Origin: Enterobacter sp. Cy-643
GTDB taxonomy: Bacteria > Pseudomonadota > Gammaproteobacteria > Enterobacterales > Enterobacteriaceae
Assembly (NCBI RefSeq): GCF_011752815.1
Contig: NZ_VWWV01000008.1
Location: 1 to 64,000, forward strand
Direction of reading: 5' to 3'
Length of the DNA: 64,000 nucleotides
The notes below the pieces were generated by a model. That model was not told the DNA's origin. It saw only the letters and a program-made list of their open reading frames with translations, and did no database searches. Each line of letters starts with the position of its first letter. Position 1 is the stretch's first letter. Below are positions 63,850-64,000 of the stretch, in pieces. A program made the translations under genes and the position numbers.

Positions 63850-64000
63850 ATGTCGTCTGAAGAACTGGATTTGGTGTGGAGCAATATTAAAGCCGAAGCG
63901 CGAGCGCTTGCGGATTGTGAACCCATGTTGGCCAGTTTTTATCATGCGACGCTCCTCAAGCACGATAATCTTGGAAACGCGCTTAGCTACATGCTGGCCA
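63850..64000 (+). CDS. cysE: Serine acetyltransferase (5' part only)
   Basis: CysE makes O-acetylserine from serine and acetyl-CoA, the first step of cysteine synthesis, and is feedback-inhibited by cysteine. The window ends after 50 codons. The start MSSEELDLVWSNIKAEARAL and DCEPMLASFYHATLLKHDNL match the N-terminal helical domain of E. coli CysE. The catalytic left-handed beta-helix lies beyond the window. The ATG follows GGAGAGAGCA. The order gpsA-cysE is as in E. coli. Confidence 0.93.
   Translation, partial: MSSEELDLVWSNIKAEARALADCEPMLASFYHATLLKHDNLGNALSYMLA

Overview
The window is an ordinary stretch of core chromosome from an enteric gammaproteobacterium (family Enterobacteriaceae, near the Escherichia/Enterobacter/Cedecea group). 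Almost every protein lines up over its full length with a known E. coli product, and the sRNA Spot 42 is conserved nearly base for base. I cannot name the genus from sequence alone. No tRNA, complete rRNA, IS element, prophage, CRISPR array or recognisable defence island is present.

Layout. (1) 1-20614 matches the E. coli polA-glnA region: a 5S rRNA tail and terminator, mobB-mobA, yihD-srkA-dsbA, yihG, polA, spf (Spot 42), yihA (engB), a csrC-like sRNA, yihI, an unnamed 58-aa membrane ORF, hemN, yshB, glnG-glnL-glnA with its NtrC/sigma-54 control region, typA, yihX-yihY-dtd and fabY. (2) 20628-43243 matches the E. coli spoT-rph-radC region read in the opposite sense: yicH, xanP, gltS, recG-trmH-spoT-rpoZ, gmk, ligB, yicG, a broken HTH-type gene, yicC, rph-pyrE, slmA, dut-coaBC, radC, rpmB-rpmG-mutM and coaD-waaA. 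(3) 43677-55030 is the LPS inner/outer core locus. (4) 55246-64000 is kbl-tdh, yibQ-envC-gpmI, yibN-grxC-secB-gpsA and the start of cysE.

Blocks 1 and 2 are not neighbours in E. coli. They meet here in the 13 bp between fabY and yicH, in the orientation expected from an inversion around the replication origin.

The LPS core locus is the variable part. waaG, waaP and two GT8 transferases run rightward. They converge on a leftward series of a third GT8, a waaQ-like heptosyltransferase, a GT2, waaL, waaC, waaF and hldD. Compared with E. coli, waaQ has moved from the head of the central core operon into the hldD-side operon, and no RfaH ops element is visible before waaG. With waaA (Kdo addition) these genes would build Kdo, phosphorylated heptose and a hexose outer core, then ligate O antigen.

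The most useful leads are: the unannotated 58-aa ORF coupled to hemN; a 139-codon HTH-type gene broken by two tandem UAA codons; an atypical fingers-domain tract in polA; a signal-peptide-like N-terminus on DNA ligase LigB; the rearranged core locus; and several perfect inverted repeats in intergenic DNA. I saw nothing that amounts to a clear, previously undescribed multi-gene system.
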